Assembly: GCA_017958705.1 (NCBI GenBank)
Contig: JAGDCE010000028.1
Coordinates: 1-7,013 of the forward strand
DNA: 7,013 nt
From: Clostridia bacterium
Lineage (GTDB): Bacteria > Bacillota > Clostridia > Oscillospirales > CAG-272
Direction: 5' to 3'
The position numbers and the translations under genes were made by a program. Below are positions 6,439 through 7,013 of the stretch, piece after piece. Position 1 is the stretch's first letter. The number at the start of each line of letters is the position of its first letter. The notes under the pieces were generated by a model. It did not search any database. It had not been told where the DNA came from and saw only the letters and a program-made list of their open reading frames with translations.

Positions 6439-7013
6439 TCATTCTCCTGCATGAGAAATCCCCAGAATCTGGAGTTCCTTTTCAGTCAGACCGACACCGC
6501 GGAGCATCAGACGGTTTCCGCGCAGTGCCTCGATGGAGTTGATGCCCATGCCGCCCATCAGTTCCTTGATCTCATGCCGCCATGCATCCATCAGATTGAT
6601 CAGACGCTGTGAACCGATATCCGGATTCAGGCGCTTGACGAGATCGGGGCGCTGTGTCGCAATGCCCCAGTTGCACTTGCCCGTATGGCAGCTTCTGCAG
6701 AGGTGGCAGCCCATTGCAAGGCAGGCAGCCGTTGCGATATAGCAGGCATCTGCGCCGAGCGCGATTGCCTTGACCACATCCGCTGCCGAACGGATCGAGC
6801 CGCCGCAGACAATTGAAACATTGTTGCGGATTCCCTCATCACGCAGCCGCTTGTCTACGGCTGCCAGTGCCAGCTCGATCGGAATGCCCACGTTATCGCG
6901 GATTCTGGTCGGTGCAGCACCCGTGCCGCCGCGGAAGCCGTCGATCGCAATGATATCCGCGCCGGAACGTGCAATTCCGCTCGCAATCGCCGCAATGTTA
7001 TGCACCGCCGCGA
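6439..7013 (-). CDS. Glutamate synthase FMN / [3Fe-4S] domain protein (C-terminal part, 5' partial)
   Basis: The frame is open to the right edge: the codon at 7003-7005 is GTG (Val), preceded in frame by two Ala codons, so no start is in the window. About 190 residues of the FMN-binding TIM-barrel are visible. Numbering from that GTG, the segment around GFRGGTGAAPTR (23-34) and CGGSIRSAADVVKAIALGADACY (starting about 67) are the expected FMN/2-oxoglutarate and phosphate-binding regions. Cysteines C100, C106 and C111 (6673-6708) give the C-x5-C-x4-C pattern that holds the [3Fe-4S] cluster in glutamate synthase, within GCHLCRSCHTGKC; C103 is an additional cysteine. The protein ends soon after the barrel (GISHAGE), without the GXGXG domain, which is encoded separately at 4002-4721. 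The enzyme reduces 2-oxoglutarate plus glutamine-derived ammonia to glutamate. The amidotransferase domain should be encoded upstream. Confidence 0.95.
   Translation of the reverse strand, partial: AAVHNIAAIASGIARSGADIIAIDGFRGGTGAAPTRIRDNVGIPIELALAAVDKRLRDEGIRNNVSIVCGGSIRSAADVVKAIALGADACYIATAACLAMGCHLCRSCHTGKCNWGIATQRPDLVKRLNPDIGSQRLINLMDAWRHEIKELMGGMGINSIEALRGNRLMLRGVGLTEKELQILGISHAGE

Overview
The window looks like a chromosomal segment from a moderately GC-rich Bacillota bacterium, probably an anaerobic Clostridia lineage. This rests on the gene content (PhoU-tailed Na/Pi symporter, split archaeal-type glutamate synthase with ferredoxin, glutamine synthetase and ANTAR regulator), on strong GGAGG-type ribosome binding sites, and on tight operon packing. 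Taxonomy is inferred from gene style, not from any marker gene.

Two convergent transcription units meet at a hairpin terminator near 2119-2156. On the + strand (1-2108) lie the C-terminal part of a Na+/phosphate symporter with a PhoU-like tail, and an unrecognised 320-residue soluble protein made of two divergent copies of one domain. On the - strand (7013 down to 2155) lies one compact operon. In transcription order it encodes the FMN / [3Fe-4S] domain of a split glutamate synthase (5' end off-window), a multi-cluster 4Fe-4S ferredoxin, an FAD/NAD-dependent oxidoreductase, a stand-alone GXGXG (glutamate synthase domain 3) protein, a short glutamine synthetase, and an ANTAR response regulator with a degenerate receiver.

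The - strand operon reads as a self-contained ammonia-assimilation module. The oxidoreductase would pass NAD(P)H electrons through the ferredoxin to the FMN synthase domain. The GXGXG protein would be the structural domain of glutamate synthase. The synthetase would make glutamine, and the ANTAR protein would tune expression by antitermination. The glutaminase (class II amidotransferase) domain is not in the window and is expected further upstream, beyond 7013. An alternative reading, an N-methylglutamate-type pathway using the same protein folds, cannot be excluded from sequence alone.

The most unusual signals are: a sharp codon-usage break inside the operon near 6000, the receiver domain that has lost its phospho-acceptor aspartate, a shortened glutamine synthetase lacking the usual C-terminal regulatory segment, and the duplicated-domain protein of unknown function. 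All intergenic gaps are under 50 bases. I see no RNA genes, insertion sequences, CRISPR arrays or attachment sites. The promoters of both units appear to lie outside the window.
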